Positions 39,939 to 53,054 are shown, numbered from the stretch's first letter. The stretch is 64,000 nucleotides of DNA from Homarus americanus (GCF_018991925.1 NW_024736071.1:8171453-8235452); one strand, 5' to 3'. Notes: generated from the letters alone by a model not told the origin. Numbers and translations: made by a program.

Positions 39939-42900
39939 TTTGGTTTGCGTGGTGTGGGCGTGATGTACATTTGATGTGGATGTGTGGTGAACGCGTGTGG
40001 GTGTATTGAGGGCGTGCGGGTCTATTGAAGGCGTGTGGGTGTGGTGAGAGCGTGTGGGTGTGGTGAGAGCATGTGGGTGTGGTGAGAGCGTGTGGGTGTG
40101 GTTAGGGCGTGAGGGTGTGGTGAGGATATGTGGGTGTGGTGAGGGCGTGTGGCTGAAATGGGCGTGTGGGTGTGGTGAGGCGTGTGGGTGTGGTAGAGCG
40201 TGTGGGTTTGGTAAAAGGGTGTGGTGTGGTGAAAGAGTGTAGGTGTAGTGAAAGTGTGGGTGTGGTGGTGGCATGTTGTGTCTGTATGGTGAGGGTGTGT
40301 GTGTGTGGGGGGTGGGGGGGTGTGGGTGCGGTGAGGGGTGTGGGGTGTGGTGAGGGTGAGTGTGTGGTGGGGAGCGTGTGGTGTGGTGAGGGTGGGTGGG
40401 CGTGGTGGGGCATGTGGGTGTGGTGAGGGCGGTTGGGTATGTTGAAGGCTTGTGGTGAGTGTGGTGAGGGTGTGTGGGTGTGGTGAGGGTGTGTGGGTGT
40501 GGTGTGTGGGTGTGGTGAGGGTGTGTGGGTGTGGTGGGGCGTGTGGGTGTGGTGAGGGCGTGTGGGAGGTGAGGGCGTGTGGGTCTGGTGAGGGCGTGTG
40601 TGGTGTGGTGAGGACGTGTGGGTGTGGAGAGTGTGTGGGTGTGGAAAGGGTGTGTGGGTGTGGGGGCGTGTGGGTATGGGGGCGTGTGGGTGTGGTGAGG
40701 GCGTGTGGGTGTGGTGAGGGCATGTGGGTGTGGTGAGGGCGTGTGGGTATGGTGAGGGCGTGTGGGTATGGTGAGGGCGTGTGGGTGAGGTGTGGGCGTG
40801 GGGAGCTAGTGGGGGATGTGGGGTGGGGGGGGCGTGTGGGTGTGGAAGGCGTGTGGGTGTGGTGAGGGCGGTTGGGTATGGTGAGGCGTGTAAGTGTGGT
40901 GAGCGTGTGTGGGTGTGGTGAGGGTGTGTGGGTGTGTGAGGGTGTGTGGGTGTGGTGAGGGTGTGTGGGTGTGGTGGGGCGTGTGGGTGTTGTGTGAGGG
41001 CGTGTGGGTGTGGTGAGGGCGTGTGGGTGTGGTGAGGGCGTGTGGGTGTGGTGAGGACGTGTGGGTGTGGAAAGGGTGTGTGGGTGTGGAAAGGGTGTGT
41101 GGGTGTGGGGGCGTGTGGGTGTGGTGAGGACGTGTGGGTATGGTGAGGGCGTGTGGGTATGGTGAGGGCGTGTGGGTGAGGTGCGTGGGCGTGGGGGAGC
41201 TGGTGGGGAATGTGGTGTGGGGGCGTGTGGGTGTGGAAGGCGTGTGGGTGTGGGGCGTGTGGGTGTGGGAGGCGTGTGGGTGAGGGGGGCGTGTGGGTGT
41301 GGGGTCGTGTGGGTGTATGAGGGCGTGTGGGTGTGGGAGGCGTGTGGGTGTGGGGGCGTGTGGGAAGCGTGTGGGTGTGGGGGGTGTGGAGGGGAGTGTG
41401 GGTGTGGTGGGGTAGTGTGTGGGGGGGAATGTGGATGTGGTGAGGGCGTGAGGGTGTGGTGAGGGCGTAGGGATGTGGTGGGGGAATATGAGTGTGGGGG
41501 TGTGTGGGGTGATGAGGGGGCGTGTGAATGTGGTGGGGCGTGTGGGTGTGGTGAAGGCGTGTGGTTGTGGTGAAGGCGTGTGGGTGTGGTGAGGGCGTGT
41601 GGTTGTGGTGAGGCGTGTGGTTGTGGTGGGGCGTGTGGGTGTGGTGAGGGCGTGTGGGTGTGGTGAGGGCGTGTGGGTGTGGTGAGGGCGTGTGGTTGTG
41701 GTGAGGGCGTGTGGGTGTGGTAGGGGCGTATAGGTGTGGTGAGGGCGTGTGGGTGTGGTGGTGGCGTGTGGTTTGTGGTGAGGTGAGGGTGTGTGGGTGG
41801 TGTGTGGTGTGCGTGTGGGTGGTGAGGATGTGTGTGTGTGTGTGTGTCCGTGTGTAGTGTGCACGTGTGTATGTGTGGTGTGTGTGTGGGTGTGGTGATG
41901 ACGTGGTGAGGGCATGCGTGGGTGTTGTGAGGACATGCGTGGAGGACATGCGTGGGTGTTGTGAGGGGTATGTGGGTGTTGTGAGGGCATGTGTGGGTGT
42001 TGTGAGGGGCATGTGTGGGTGTGAGAGGACATGTGTGGGTGTTGTGAGGGCGTGTGGGTGTGGTGAGGACGTGTGGGTGTGGAAAGGGTGTGTGGGTGTG
42101 GAAAGGGTGTGTGGGTGTGGGGGGGTGTGGTGAGGGGCGTGTGGGTGTGGTGGGGCGTGTGGGTGATGGTGGGTATGAAGGGAGACAGGTATGGTGAGGT
42201 GCGGGCATGTGGGATCTGGTGGTGGAATGTGGGTGTGGGGGCGTGTGGGTGTGGAAGGCGTGTGGGAGGCGTGTGGGTGTGGGGGCGTGTGGAAAGCATG
42301 TGGGTGTGGGGGCGTGTGAGGTGTGGGTGTGGTGGGGTAGTGTGGGTGTGAGTGGGGAATGTGGATAGTGAGGGCGTGAGGGGTGGTGAGGGCGTGTGGT
42401 GTGTGGTGGGGCGTGTGAGTGTGGTGAGGGTGTGTGGGTGTGGTGAGGGCGTAGGGATGTGAGTGGGGGAATATGAGTGTGGGGGTGTGTGTGGGGTGTG
42501 AGGGGGCGTGTGAGTGTGGTGGGGCGTGTGGGTGTGGTGAGGGTGTGTGGGTGTGGTGAGGGCGTGTGGGTGTGGTGAGGGTGTGTGTGGGTGTGGTGAG
42601 GGCGTGTGGGTGTGGTGAGGGCGTGTGGGTGTGGTGAGGGCGTGTGGTGTGGGTGAGGGCGTGTGGGTGTGGTGAGGGCGTGTGGGTGTGTGGTGGCGTG
42701 TGGGTGTGGTGGTGGCGTGTGGGTGTGGTGGTGGCGTGGAGTGTGGTGAGGGTGTGTGTATGTGTGTGTGTGTGTAGTGTGTAGTGTGCACGTGTGTGTA
42801 TGTGTGGTGTGGTGTGTGTGGGGATGACGTGTGGGTGTTGTGAGGGCATGCGTGGGTGTTGTGAGGACATGTGGATGTGTTGTGAGGGCATGTGTGGGTG

Positions 42901-43070
42901 TTGTGAGGGCATGTGTGGGTGTGGTGAGGGCATGTGTGGGTGTTGTGAGGGCATGTGTGGGTGTTGTGAGGGCATATGTGGGTGTTGTGAGGGCATGCGT
43001 AGGTGTTGTGAGGGCATGTGTGGGTGTTGTGAGGGCATGTGTGGGTGGCGAGTGCGTGCGTGTGTGGGAA
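39933..43070. repeat. 19-bp G-rich minisatellite with kb-scale higher-order duplications
   Basis: The basic unit GTGAGGGCGTGTGGGTGTG (19 bp) repeats about 160 times, with sub-domains of GAGGGCATGTGTGGGTGTT type at 41.9-42.05 and 42.84-43.05 kb. Landmark segments recur about 0.93-1.02 kb apart (for example GGGGGAATATGAGTGTGGGG at 41481 and 42466). Minus-strand frames up to 1,031 codons (HTHTPSPHPHAL) exist in more than one frame at once, so they reflect stop-free repeats rather than a protein. Confidence 0.95.
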
Positions 43071-44184
43071 CATACAGTACCGGATGAAGGGACTTTTCAA
43101 TAGAAGACGACTCCAGGCCGTAACAAAGGTGTCGGCAGTTTTCACCACTGAACTTCAGTATGCAGACGGCCTCACCTTTGTCGCTCACACTGAACACGAC
43201 CTACTGGAGATCCTCAACACGTACACAGATGCGTATGCACAATTCGGCCTTGAGGTGAATGTTCGTAAGACTCAGATTTTCTTTTAGCCTGCTCCTGGTT
43301 CAGCCACACCTCCAGCATCCAACCAACTTAACAGTACTACCCTCTCTAATGTTACCCACTCTCAGTTTCTCGGCTCCTACCTGTCCACCAACGCGGACAT
43401 CAATGAAGAGATTCCACATCGGATCAGATGTGAATCTCAAACCTTTGGTAGACTCCGTGCCAGTACCTTCAGCTATAGGAAGCTGAAATAATCTACAAGG
43501 TTGCATGTATATCGAGCAGTGATCCTCCCCAACCTGATATATGGCAGCGAGACATGGGTCACATACAGCAGGCACCTCAAGGCACTTGAAAACTTTCATC
43601 AATGTAGTCTACGTTCTATACTCTTAGTTACCTGGGTAGACAAGAGAACAAACGCCAGTATTCTCGCTGACACCAACTATAGGAGCATCTAGGCTACCAT
43701 TATCCATGAACTACTACGTTGGACTGGCCATGTTACCCACATGGACAACAGTAGACTACCAAAGCAAGTACTTTACAGTCACCTAACGAATAATAAGCGT
43801 AACGCTGGCGGGCAACTGAAAAGGTATAAGGATAGTCTTAGACAAACCTGAAAAAGTGCCAAATAAAACCCTTCACCTGAGAGATGATCACTTCACACTG
43901 TAACGCTTGGAGGATCACCACTCGAGAACGTGTCAATACTTTCAAGTTAACCCGACTGTATACCGAGGCAGACAAGCGCCAGCGCCGGAAAGACGCTGCC
44001 GCCGCACCTCCCCCACAAGATGTAGCCCTCCACACGTGCAACATCTATGGACGACCCTGCCGGTACCGTATCGGCCTCTGGAGTTACCTCAGAGTTCACC
44101 AACGAAGGTGACATCTTTAATAACTCATATCATTGTATCAAAGCTGGATGATCGTCTTACTCGATTCCGAGTGACAGCAAAGAG

Positions 44185-44188
<4 letters not shown>
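43071..44188 (+). mobile_element. Zinc-finger LINE, 5'-truncated copy inside the G-rich array
   Basis: Homology to the minus-strand LINE at 59.5-63.5 kb starts at about 43078 (TACCGGATG.AGGG.CTTTTC) and runs to the 3' end (GAGTGACAGCAAAG) at about 44185, where (GT)n begins. It carries the C-terminal half of the RT, the connecting region, the terminal zinc-finger region and the 3' UTR. Array DNA lies on both sides, so it probably inserted there. Confidence 0.85.
43081..44110 (+). pseudogene. Broken RT C-terminal half and zinc finger of the 43-kb LINE
   Basis: The RT block reads LQYADGLTFVAHT: the second catalytic aspartate of YADD is replaced by glycine. A stop follows NVRKTQIFF, and further stops or frameshifts separate LIYGSETWVTYSRHLKALE, a WTGHVTHMDNSRLPKQ block and the terminal CNIYGRPCRYRIGLWSYLRVH. 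Compared with the 59-kb copy the finger has lost one metal-binding Cys (C to Y) and one His (H to Y). Confidence 0.85.

Positions 44189-44235
<47 letters not shown>
44188..44235. repeat. (GT)n microsatellite at the LINE 3' end
   Basis: About 23 GT repeats directly follow the LINE's last conserved bases. It may be a tail, or part of the target array. Confidence 0.95.
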
Positions 44236-44236
<1 letters not shown>

Positions 44237-44249
44237 TGGAGGCCTGTGA

Positions 44250-44375
44250 ATATGGTGAGTGCGTGTGAGTGTGATGTGGGTGTGTTTGTGTAGTAAGGAT
44301 TTGTGGGTGTGTTTGTGTAGTAAGGATTTGTGGGTGTGTTTGTGTAGTAAGGATTTGTGGGTGTGTATATGGTAA
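44250..44375. repeat. 27-bp repeat, about 3-4 copies
   Basis: GTGTGTTTGTGTAGTAAGG with ATTTGTGG repeated head to tail. Confidence 0.85.
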
Positions 44376-44389
44376 ACACTTGTAGGTGT

Positions 44390-45300
44390 GGGTGTGGTGT
44401 GGACGTCTGTAGGTGTAGCGAAGACGTGTAGGTGTGGTGTGGACGTGTGTAGGTGTGGCGAAGACGTGTAGGTGTGGTGTGGACGTGTGTAGGTGTGGCG
44501 AAGACGTATGGGTGTGGTGTGGACGTGTGGCGAGACGTATGGGTGTGTGTGGACGTGTGTGGGTGTGGACGTATGGGTGTGGTGTGGACGTGTGTGGGTG
44601 TGGCGACGTGTGGGTGTGGTGTGGACGTGTGTGGGTGTGGCGAGGCGTATGGGTGTGGTGTGGACGTGTGTGGGTGTGGCGAGACGTGTGGTGAGGTGTG
44701 GACGTGTGTGGGGTGTGGCAGACGTATGGGTGTGGTGTGGACGTGTGTGGGTGTGGCGAGACGTGTGGGTGGTGTGGACGTGTGTGGGTGTGGCAGACGT
44801 ATGGGTGTGGTGTGGACGTGTGTGGGTGTGGCGAAGACGTGTGGGTGAGGTGTGGACGTGTGTAGGTGTGGCAGACGTATGGGTGTGGTGTGGACGTGTG
44901 GCGAAGACGTATGGGTGTGGTGTGGACGTGTGTGGTGTGTGAGACGTGTGGGTGTGGTGTGGACGTGTGTGGTGTGGCGGACGTATGGGTGTGGTGTGGA
45001 CGTGTGTGGGTGTGGCGAAGACGTGTGGGTGTGGTGTGGACGTGTGTGGGTGTGGCGAGACGTATGGGTGTGGTGTGGACGTGTGTGGGTGTGGCGAGAC
45101 GTGTGGGTGTGGTGTGGACGTGTGTGGGTGTGGCGAAGACGTATGGGTGTGGTGTGGACGTGTGTAGGTGTGGCGAAGACGTGTAGGTGTGGTGTGGACG
45201 TGTGTAGGTGTGGCGAAGACGTATGGGTGTGGTGTGGACGTGTGTAGGTGTGGCGAAGACGTATGGGTGTGGTGTGGACGTGTACAGGTGTGGCGAAGAT
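44390..45300. repeat. 40-bp minisatellite, about 23 copies
   Basis: Units of 40 bp contain GGTGTGGCGAAGACGTATGG and GTGTGGTGTGGACGTGTGT. Some copies lack AAGAC or are shortened. Frames on both strands (VWVWCGRVWVW or HTHTRPHHTHT) are repeat translations. Confidence 0.95.
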
Positions 45301-45570
45301 GTAGTAATCTTGGTGTCTGACGTTAGGCAGTGATGGTTCATGGTGTTCCTTTGCTAGGCTGTGATCTTAATGTTGGTGTTGCTGTTTTTGTTACACCTGT
45401 TCCTATTACTCTACAGCTGGGCTGCTGTCACCCCTCCTGCTGCTGCTGCTGCTGCTTCTACTTCATTCGTCTCCTCCTCCTCCTCCTCCACTTCTCTTCT
45501 CCTCTCTTCCTCTCATCTTCCGTTTCTTTAACATAAACATCAGCACATGTAAATTATGACTGAAAAACCA

Positions 45571-46330
<760 letters not shown>

Positions 46331-47010
46331 ATACATATATACATAAACGTGGTCTGTCTCCCAGCTACCATCTGCCTCAAGCGTTAAGTGTTACTTTGCT
46401 CCATAAACGTGATGTAAGTTGTAGTTTCTCCAAATACTGTACAGTATTCCCAAAACTCCATTTGCTATCTGCCTTTAACTATGTGTCTGTCCCTTATAAG
46501 TGCTGTCTGTTTTCAGGTGTTGGTCCATCTCCAAATGCTGTCAGTTTCTAAGTGAAATAGGTCTATATGTCTCCAGGTTTGGCTAATTTCTTCAGCTCCT
46601 GGAAATGGATTGTGTCTGGGGGCTGTCTGTTCGTGCGGTCTGGCTCTGTTTATTTCCAGGTGTGTTCTAATTGTGTCCAGGTGATGTTTATACTTAAGTG
46701 TCTGTCTTCAAATGGAACTTCTCTTCATCTATAGTTCTTCTCTGAAAGGTATCGTACGTGGCCAAGTGCTGTCAGTCTCCAAGAGTGATTTTCACCAAGT
46801 GTTCTCCAAGCATGAGTTTCCATAAGTGTTGGCTGCTGTCTCCATACCAGGTCTATTTCCAAGTGCTGTCAGTCAATCTCCAAGTCTGGTCTATTTGTAT
46901 GTGCTGTCTGTCGGTCTCCAGATGCTGTCTATCACCATGTACGAGACGTGGTGTTGTATCTCCAAGTGCCGTCAGTCTCCGAGTGTGAGGTGTCATCGTG
47001 TGTTGCGTCA
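46331..47010. repeat. Degenerate CTGTC/TCTCCAAGTG tandem-like region
   Basis: Words such as TCTCCAAGTGCTGTCAGTC and CTGTCTGTC recur at irregular 25-60-base spacing, indicating an old, diverged array. Frames through it have no recognisable domain. Confidence 0.45.
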
Positions 47011-47490
47011 CCTGGGAGAGCCCCCAACATGCAACCCGTCAAGATCGTCCACGTTTTTCCTCCGTCACCCACTCCAGCTGTCTCGAGCTGCTTCTTCGGG
47101 CAGGTCGTCACTTCTTGCGCGTCTCCCTCGTCAGGCTGGAACTCTTAATTAAACAACTGATGATTAAATTGGTGGTTATGACCTGAGAATTGTCAAGAGG
47201 CGTCCAAGTGAAGAACTCGACGAGGTGCCGGCCGAGGCGAGGGCCCCTTGGGATGAAGCCGTGTGAGTCGCTCTTCTCATGATGTCTTTCCAATATTTTT
47301 ACATTACTTATAATTACGACACCCTGATGCTTACAAACATCATTTGTATTTACAATAAAATAATACTGGTACTTAGCAACGCCATGTACACTTAAGACAG
47401 GTACAAAACTAATTTCTTACTCACATGTTTAATTTACTATATAATGTATCCTACGAGGTTGTTCGATTTAATTATTACGACCTATTGTCT
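47011..47490. other. Intergenic DNA, nothing recognised
   Basis: Unique-looking sequence; no gene is supported. Confidence 0.4.
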
Positions 47491-48050
47491 CTATACTGGA
47501 TGTTTTACTTATTCTCATTTACATTCATAACGTCGAAGCTACTTTATACACCTACACTACTTCATTCATCATATCTGATTATTTACAGCATTTACGCCTA
47601 TACCACCGAAGCTCTTCTTTTTTTTTTGCGTATGAATCTCATTATATTAAACATACACTACACCTGCGTCTGTGTATGTTCTTACTTCCAACACTTACAT
47701 TTATACCATCCAAACTCTTTTTATTGCGGTACATTCCATTGTATTTAACTTTTATAACACCTCACTCCTTATATTTACAACTTACAACCAGTCTCTCTTC
47801 TTATTATATGAAATATTTACATTGCTTCACTCATCATTTTTACATATTTCCAACACTTACACTTACACCAACCAAGCTCCCATCATTTTTTGTTTACAAG
47901 TATATCCCATTGCAGAGAATATTAAACATGAACAAGACTTCACTCTCCCCTAACATTCTCTTATCCTTTATACTGAACATTTACACTGCTTCACTCATCA
48001 TATTTACTTATTTACAGCACTTACATTTACACCCAGTCAGGCTCCCTTGA
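47491..48050. repeat. Diverged tandem repeat, ~105-165-bp period, about 4 copies
   Basis: The block TTCACTCATCAT, then TTTACA.CACTTACA and ACACC..CCAAGCTC recurs at about 47565, 47680, 47828 and 47993. Copies are well diverged. Confidence 0.6.
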
Positions 48051-48199
48051 CGTTCTGCAAACATTTATTTTAGGAAGGAAGGGCCTCACTAGCGACAATA
48101 TATTTCACGTACATACCCACAAGAAAACACGCATCAAACGCCAGCCAACATCAAAAGGAAACCAGCCAACCATTCCTCCCTTTGACTCCCTATATAAAC

Positions 48200-48254
48200 T
48201 GGTATCGTTTTCTGCCTGGTGAGGGAGAGACCCGCTTACCCTCCCTCTCCCCAC

Positions 48255-48289
<35 letters not shown>

Positions 48290-49780
48290 CTCTCCCTCCC
48301 TCCCTCCCTCCCTCCCTCCCTCCCAACAGATTCCAGCTTGCATTCCCTTTCTCTCCTTCCAGACTCCTGCATGTCTTTCCCTCACTCTCCCTCCCGGTGT
48401 TCCTCCCTACCCCCTTCCATGCTTTTACCTTCCTCTCCTTCATTCCTCCACACTCCTGTTTGTCTGCCCCCTCTTTCTCTCTCTCTCCCAGTCTTCCCCT
48501 CCCACCTCAGTATAATTTTTCCTTATTTTTCCTTTTATCCATTCCTCTCACTTCCTTAACACTCATTCTCTTCTTCTTTTCGTTTTCAATACTTCTTTCT
48601 TCTCCCATCACCTTTTTCCCTCCTCCTAAACTCCAAATCTCTCTCCATTCCTTCATCACTTATCCTTTCCTCTCTTATATTTCTCCTTCCCCCTCTCTCA
48701 ACTATCTCATCCTCTCATTCTCTTTATCCATATATCTGTCTATCTTCTTAACTTATCTCTCTCTTCCCTCTCTATAATTATCTCCACCTGCCTTTCCTTT
48801 ACTTTCTCCCTCAATTTGTTTTTTCTACCATTTTCTGCCATTTACGTCTCCTCTCCCTCCTTCTATCTTGCCATCTCCTTCCTTTCCTCTACTTCTCCTT
48901 TCCTCTCTACCTCCCTCTCCTACCTTCCCATCTACCACCCTCTCCCTCCACCTCCCCATGTATTTCCCCTTCTTGCTCTCACTCTTTCTCTTTTAGTATT
49001 CTCTTAGTTTCCATTGTCGATCCATTTTCTGTCAATTCTCTACCTCTTCCTTCTTCTCTTTGTTTACCTGTCACATCACCCCTGTTTCTTTTTCATCTAT
49101 CTACGTGTACTTTCCCTATTTTCCATAAACATTCTTCCTTTTCTTACCTCCCTTTCCATCTTCTTTCTGTCTATCCCATCCATCGTTTTATCCTCTCACT
49201 ACCGCCCCATTCCCCCTTCTCTCACACTCCTCCCCATTCATTTCCATTTCCCTATCTACTTATTCTCTTGCCTTTTCCTAACCTCCTCCATTCCCCTTTT
49301 TTCAATTTTGTTACCACCCCCTCCCATCCCATCAACTCACCTCTGTTTTCATTTCCCTTTTCCCTTCCATATCAACAACCCATTTCAACACTTCTTTTAC
49401 AACTTCCATTCCTCCTTTTCCATCAAATCCCTCCCCCCTTTTCATTTTCCTGTTCCTTCAACCCACATCAACCAATTCATCTCTTCTCCCTTTCCACTTT
49501 CTATACCCCACATTTACTACCCCCTTTCTTCCCCTACTTTCACCAACCCCTCCCACCTCACCCCCACCCCAGTATGCAAACTACAACCCTTTCCCACATT
49601 AAATACCCCCACCTAAACACCATTCCTGACTACCACCCACCCACCCACCCTCCCTCCCTCTCAAATCAGTCACCCCCACAAATTAACCCCATACCCCCTC
49701 CACCCAACTACCCCTTATTTCCTCCCTCCCTTCCTTGTTTCCTTCCTTCTTCCCTCCTCCTTCCCCCATCTACCGTAGCC
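48200..49780. repeat. 1.6-kb C/T-rich (polypyrimidine) domain
   Basis: Nearly all C and T on the plus strand, with (CT)n at 48259-48288, (CCCT)n at 48292-48324, and otherwise irregular CTTTCCTCTCC text with no clear period. Open frames (LSLSLPPSLPPS) are low-complexity. Confidence 0.85.
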
Positions 49781-49840
49781 AATTCGCATCTACCTAAAAA
49801 CAGTGACGAAGGCTATGACAGGGAAGGCTGGGTGTATTGG

Positions 49841-50061
49841 AGAGAGAGAGAGAGAGAGTGTGTGTATCCCCTGTGCTAAGTCGCAGAGTCCCGGGGTTGT
49901 GTTATTGCCTATTACTGCTGTATTAGTCGGGTCACATGATATTATAGATGTGACCGTGGAACCCGGGTCGAGTTGCATTTTATATTTGCCATCGTAATTG
50001 GTGATATCATATGATTGGCGTTCGCTCAGTGAGGGCCGCGTCTCGCTTCTCTATTGACTCC

Positions 50062-50102
<41 letters not shown>
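49841..50102. repeat. (GA)n and (CT)n runs flanking ~205 bp
   Basis: (GA)n at 49841-49858 and (CT)n at 50066-50101 are complementary, so they could pair as a foldback. The middle is unique sequence. Confidence 0.6.
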
Positions 50103-50103
<1 letters not shown>

Positions 50104-50129
50104 GGCCAGAGGAGGGAGACGGAGCGAGT

Positions 50130-50960
50130 CTTTCGTTTTGTTTTCCAGCGAGTGTTGAGTTATTTTTGTTTCTTAATGCTTACGTGATGTGTTTATTCTC
50201 TCGTATATTGAGTTTCTTTTAGTAGTATTTTGTGTTTCGTCTTTTGTTGAATGAGATATTGTTTCGTATTGTTCCCGCTAGTGAGTTTATTTTGTTTTTT
50301 TATGGTTGCTTGGTGTAGTTACTCTTTTATTAACTGGGTCCTCCCCAGCTTTTTTTTTTCGATATGCGAGTTATTCTTTTGTTCAGTGGCCGCTTTTTGT
50401 TTTTTATTTGGACAAAAGTTATATTTTAGTTTACTTTTTCGAGTATTTTTTTGTACTTATTTATTCTCTGATTTATCGAGTTTATTTTGGATATTTATTC
50501 ATCTTGTTAGATATGATATTCTACCTCTGTGTTAAATGAGTTTTTATTTGCTTTTTTTTTCCTGGAGGTTGACTGAGCTATCTTTTTTTTCTTTAATTTA
50601 AATGTTTCTTGACAAATTTATTATTTATTTAATTTTCATTCGTTCCAATTTTGTTTTCGCTAATTGTTTTTTTATTGCACTTTCTTGTGGACGATTTTAT
50701 TTTTATTTTGTTATATTATTTTTCTCATTTATCGTTCATGTTTCTATTGTTTTTGTTTTTTTAATGTGCTACAGTTTTTCGTTTTAGTCTTACGTGCTGT
50801 TATTCTCTTGTATAGCAACGCTCTCCGTTTATTGATTATATTTCCTTCCAATTCTTCTTTCGTTTATTTCGCTCACTTTTAAGGAGACTTATTCTTTTTT
50901 TATGCGGTTACTCCTTCGTTTATTCCTTCTTTGGTTAAGAGAGAGTCCGTCAATCTGTAC
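50130..50960. repeat. T-rich domain
   Basis: About 830 bases dominated by TTTT with GTTATT and TTCG words. All frames are F/L/Y-rich and show no domain. Confidence 0.6.
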
Positions 50961-51299
50961 GTCAGTGATTGTAGAGTCTCAGTGTAATGTCGACGCCATT
51001 TTGACAGCAATTTATGTACCACAGTGCAAAGTAGAGGCAGAAGGATACGCTCTTACATCTCCAGTCGGGGAAAAAAAAAAATTGATATACGAACCTGTAA
51101 GAATCCAGGTTATAATCCAGACCACGTGTTAAGAACTTTCACGTACAACACTCATTATTATCAGTCCCCCGACCAGCTCCTCCCCCACCAGACACTAAAA
51201 TTCTCTCCTATACTGACACACACACACACAGCCTCCAGATGATGATAAGAGACATGTCACTTGTTGTTACCCCCTCCTTCACAACCTCCTCGACCCAAT
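50961..51299. other. Intergenic DNA, nothing recognised
   Basis: Unique-looking sequence with an A run near 51071. Confidence 0.4.
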
Positions 51300-51420
51300 T
51301 GTATTACTACTACAACCACCACCACTACTATACCATGACCACTACCACCACCACCTCTATCAACAACACCACTACTACCACCACCACTACCACCACCACT
51401 ACCACCACCACTACTCTTAT
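51300..51420. repeat. ACC/ACT triplet repeat
   Basis: Imperfect (ACC)n/(ACT)n, translating to poly-threonine. Confidence 0.9.
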
Positions 51421-51526
51421 TATCTCAACCTTTACCCGCTCCCTGACAGACCAATTGGCTTACGTGAGTACAGATGGGTACGGGTGTATGGTTTAATATA
51501 AATGTAAGAATATATTGTATATATAC

Positions 51527-51534
51527 ATGTGTGT

Positions 51535-51565
<31 letters not shown>
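51527..51565. repeat. (TG)n microsatellite
   Basis: About 18 TG repeats with one TA. Confidence 0.9.
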
Positions 51566-52050
51566 CCATACAGTCAGCAAGTGTCCCGTAGCCACTATAC
51601 CCAGGAGCCAGTTAGTCCTGACCGCCAGCTTAACGCGTCATGTTGTTATTATTGGTGTGTCACGTGACCTGCGTCTAGTGTGTCCTGAACTATCCACCAT
51701 TTTTTGCTAAGACGCCAAATAACCTTTTATCTTTTTTCTCTCCTCCTTCTCCCAGGCCCATCAACCATACCAGGCAGGTTTTCTTACCATGGTTTCTTGT
51801 CTTCTTCCCTCCGAGGGTTGATTATACAGTTAACGAGACGATTGGGGGGTGTTCCAGGTGGTTAAGTAGGTTGGATTATGGTTTTGTGGTTGTCAAGGTG
51901 GCGGTAGTGAAGGCTGTTAGTGAGTGCTGATAACTCCAGCTCATACTTAAGCTTATTACCCAAGAAAAAAAATATGGTTTTGTGATAAGTTTATTTTTAG
52001 GCGAGATGATTTAGGAAGGTTTTTGGCCGGGTTGTCTTGTTAAACGAAGA
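51566..52050. other. Intergenic DNA, nothing recognised
   Basis: Unique-looking sequence. Confidence 0.4.
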
Positions 52051-52285
52051 TACATCTGGGAGGGGGAGGGGGAGGGGGGAGGTTGTCTTAATAATGGGGT
52101 TTTATAGTTCCTTGGTGATGGCGGTTTTCTATTTATTTGTTTCTTTTGATTTTTTGAAGGGGGATTGAGAGAGAGAGGAGGAGAGGAGGAGGAGAGGAGG
52201 GAGAGGGGAGATGGGAGAGGGAGGGGAGAGGGGAGGAGAGAGATAGGGGGGAGGGGACGGGGGAAAGGAGGGAAGAGAGGTAAGG
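52051..52285 (+). repeat. G/A-rich purine tract
   Basis: GGGAGGGGGAGGGGGAGGGG at about 52059 and a later GAGGAGAGGAGGGAG block are almost pure purine, with quadruplex and triplex potential. Between them lies ordinary T-rich DNA. Confidence 0.7.
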
Positions 52286-52827
52286 GGAAGATCTGCTGAA
52301 TGGTAAAGGAAAAATCCATCAAGGTTTAAGAGTTTATAATGATAAAGAAATAAAAATTTGTTTAGTTAGCGAGAATAAAGGTTAAGTTCCAATGGCGGCA
52401 GTGGTAATTATCTTCCCAATAATGATTTATAACAATATTTACCATTATATTCTTAATAATAGTAAATACCGTATCTTATTAATGGTTATTGATGGCAGGT
52501 GTGATTAAAGTTATTGTGGTTGTAAAAGTGGTTGTGGTTATGGTGACGCCTATGGTGGTCAAGGCGATCAATATGACTACGACATTGTATAGGATCCAGA
52601 GTTCTATTTCCCACCAGAGTGGAGGAGGAGCGGGTTCGTTCCCTTGGTACATCTTAAACCTCGCCCAGTCGGTAATAAATTACTACAGACTAACGGGAGT
52701 GGTGGTAGGACCCTGGGGCTGAGTAGCATCCTGTCAAGAGTAACCAACTCACTACAGTAGCTGGTGAATGTGAAGGGTTCAACACCTAGCAGTCAACTCA
52801 GACTCACAGCCAAAAATGACAAGCACA

Positions 52828-52830
<3 letters not shown>
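52286..52830. other. Intergenic DNA, nothing recognised
   Basis: Unique-looking AT-rich sequence with some GGTTGTGGTTATGG words. Confidence 0.4.

Positions 52831-52901
<71 letters not shown>
52831..52901. repeat. (AT)n microsatellite, left flank of the Penelope-like fragment
   Basis: About 35 AT repeats. Confidence 0.95.
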
Positions 52902-52903
<2 letters not shown>

Positions 52904-53054
52904 TGTAGATCCACAATGAAAACGTGGATAAGATAAATCTTGATAAAATCACACGGGAAAAGGGAAAACAACGGAGCACCTTAGCTTTCGTCTTTATTCA
53001 AGACATCTTCAGAAGAATAAAGAGGAAAGCTAAGATGCCTAGTTTCTTTCCCTA

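Noticed and set aside
40022..43197. Minus-strand frames of 728, 780 and 1,031 codons rich in His, Pro and Thr
   Set aside because: Three frames are open over the same repeat array, the translations follow the 19-bp unit exactly, and the longest one begins inside antisense LINE sequence. They are stop-free repeat DNA, not genes.
44157..45341. 394-codon minus frame and several plus frames with VWVWCGRV repeats
   Set aside because: They follow the 40-bp unit in all three phases.
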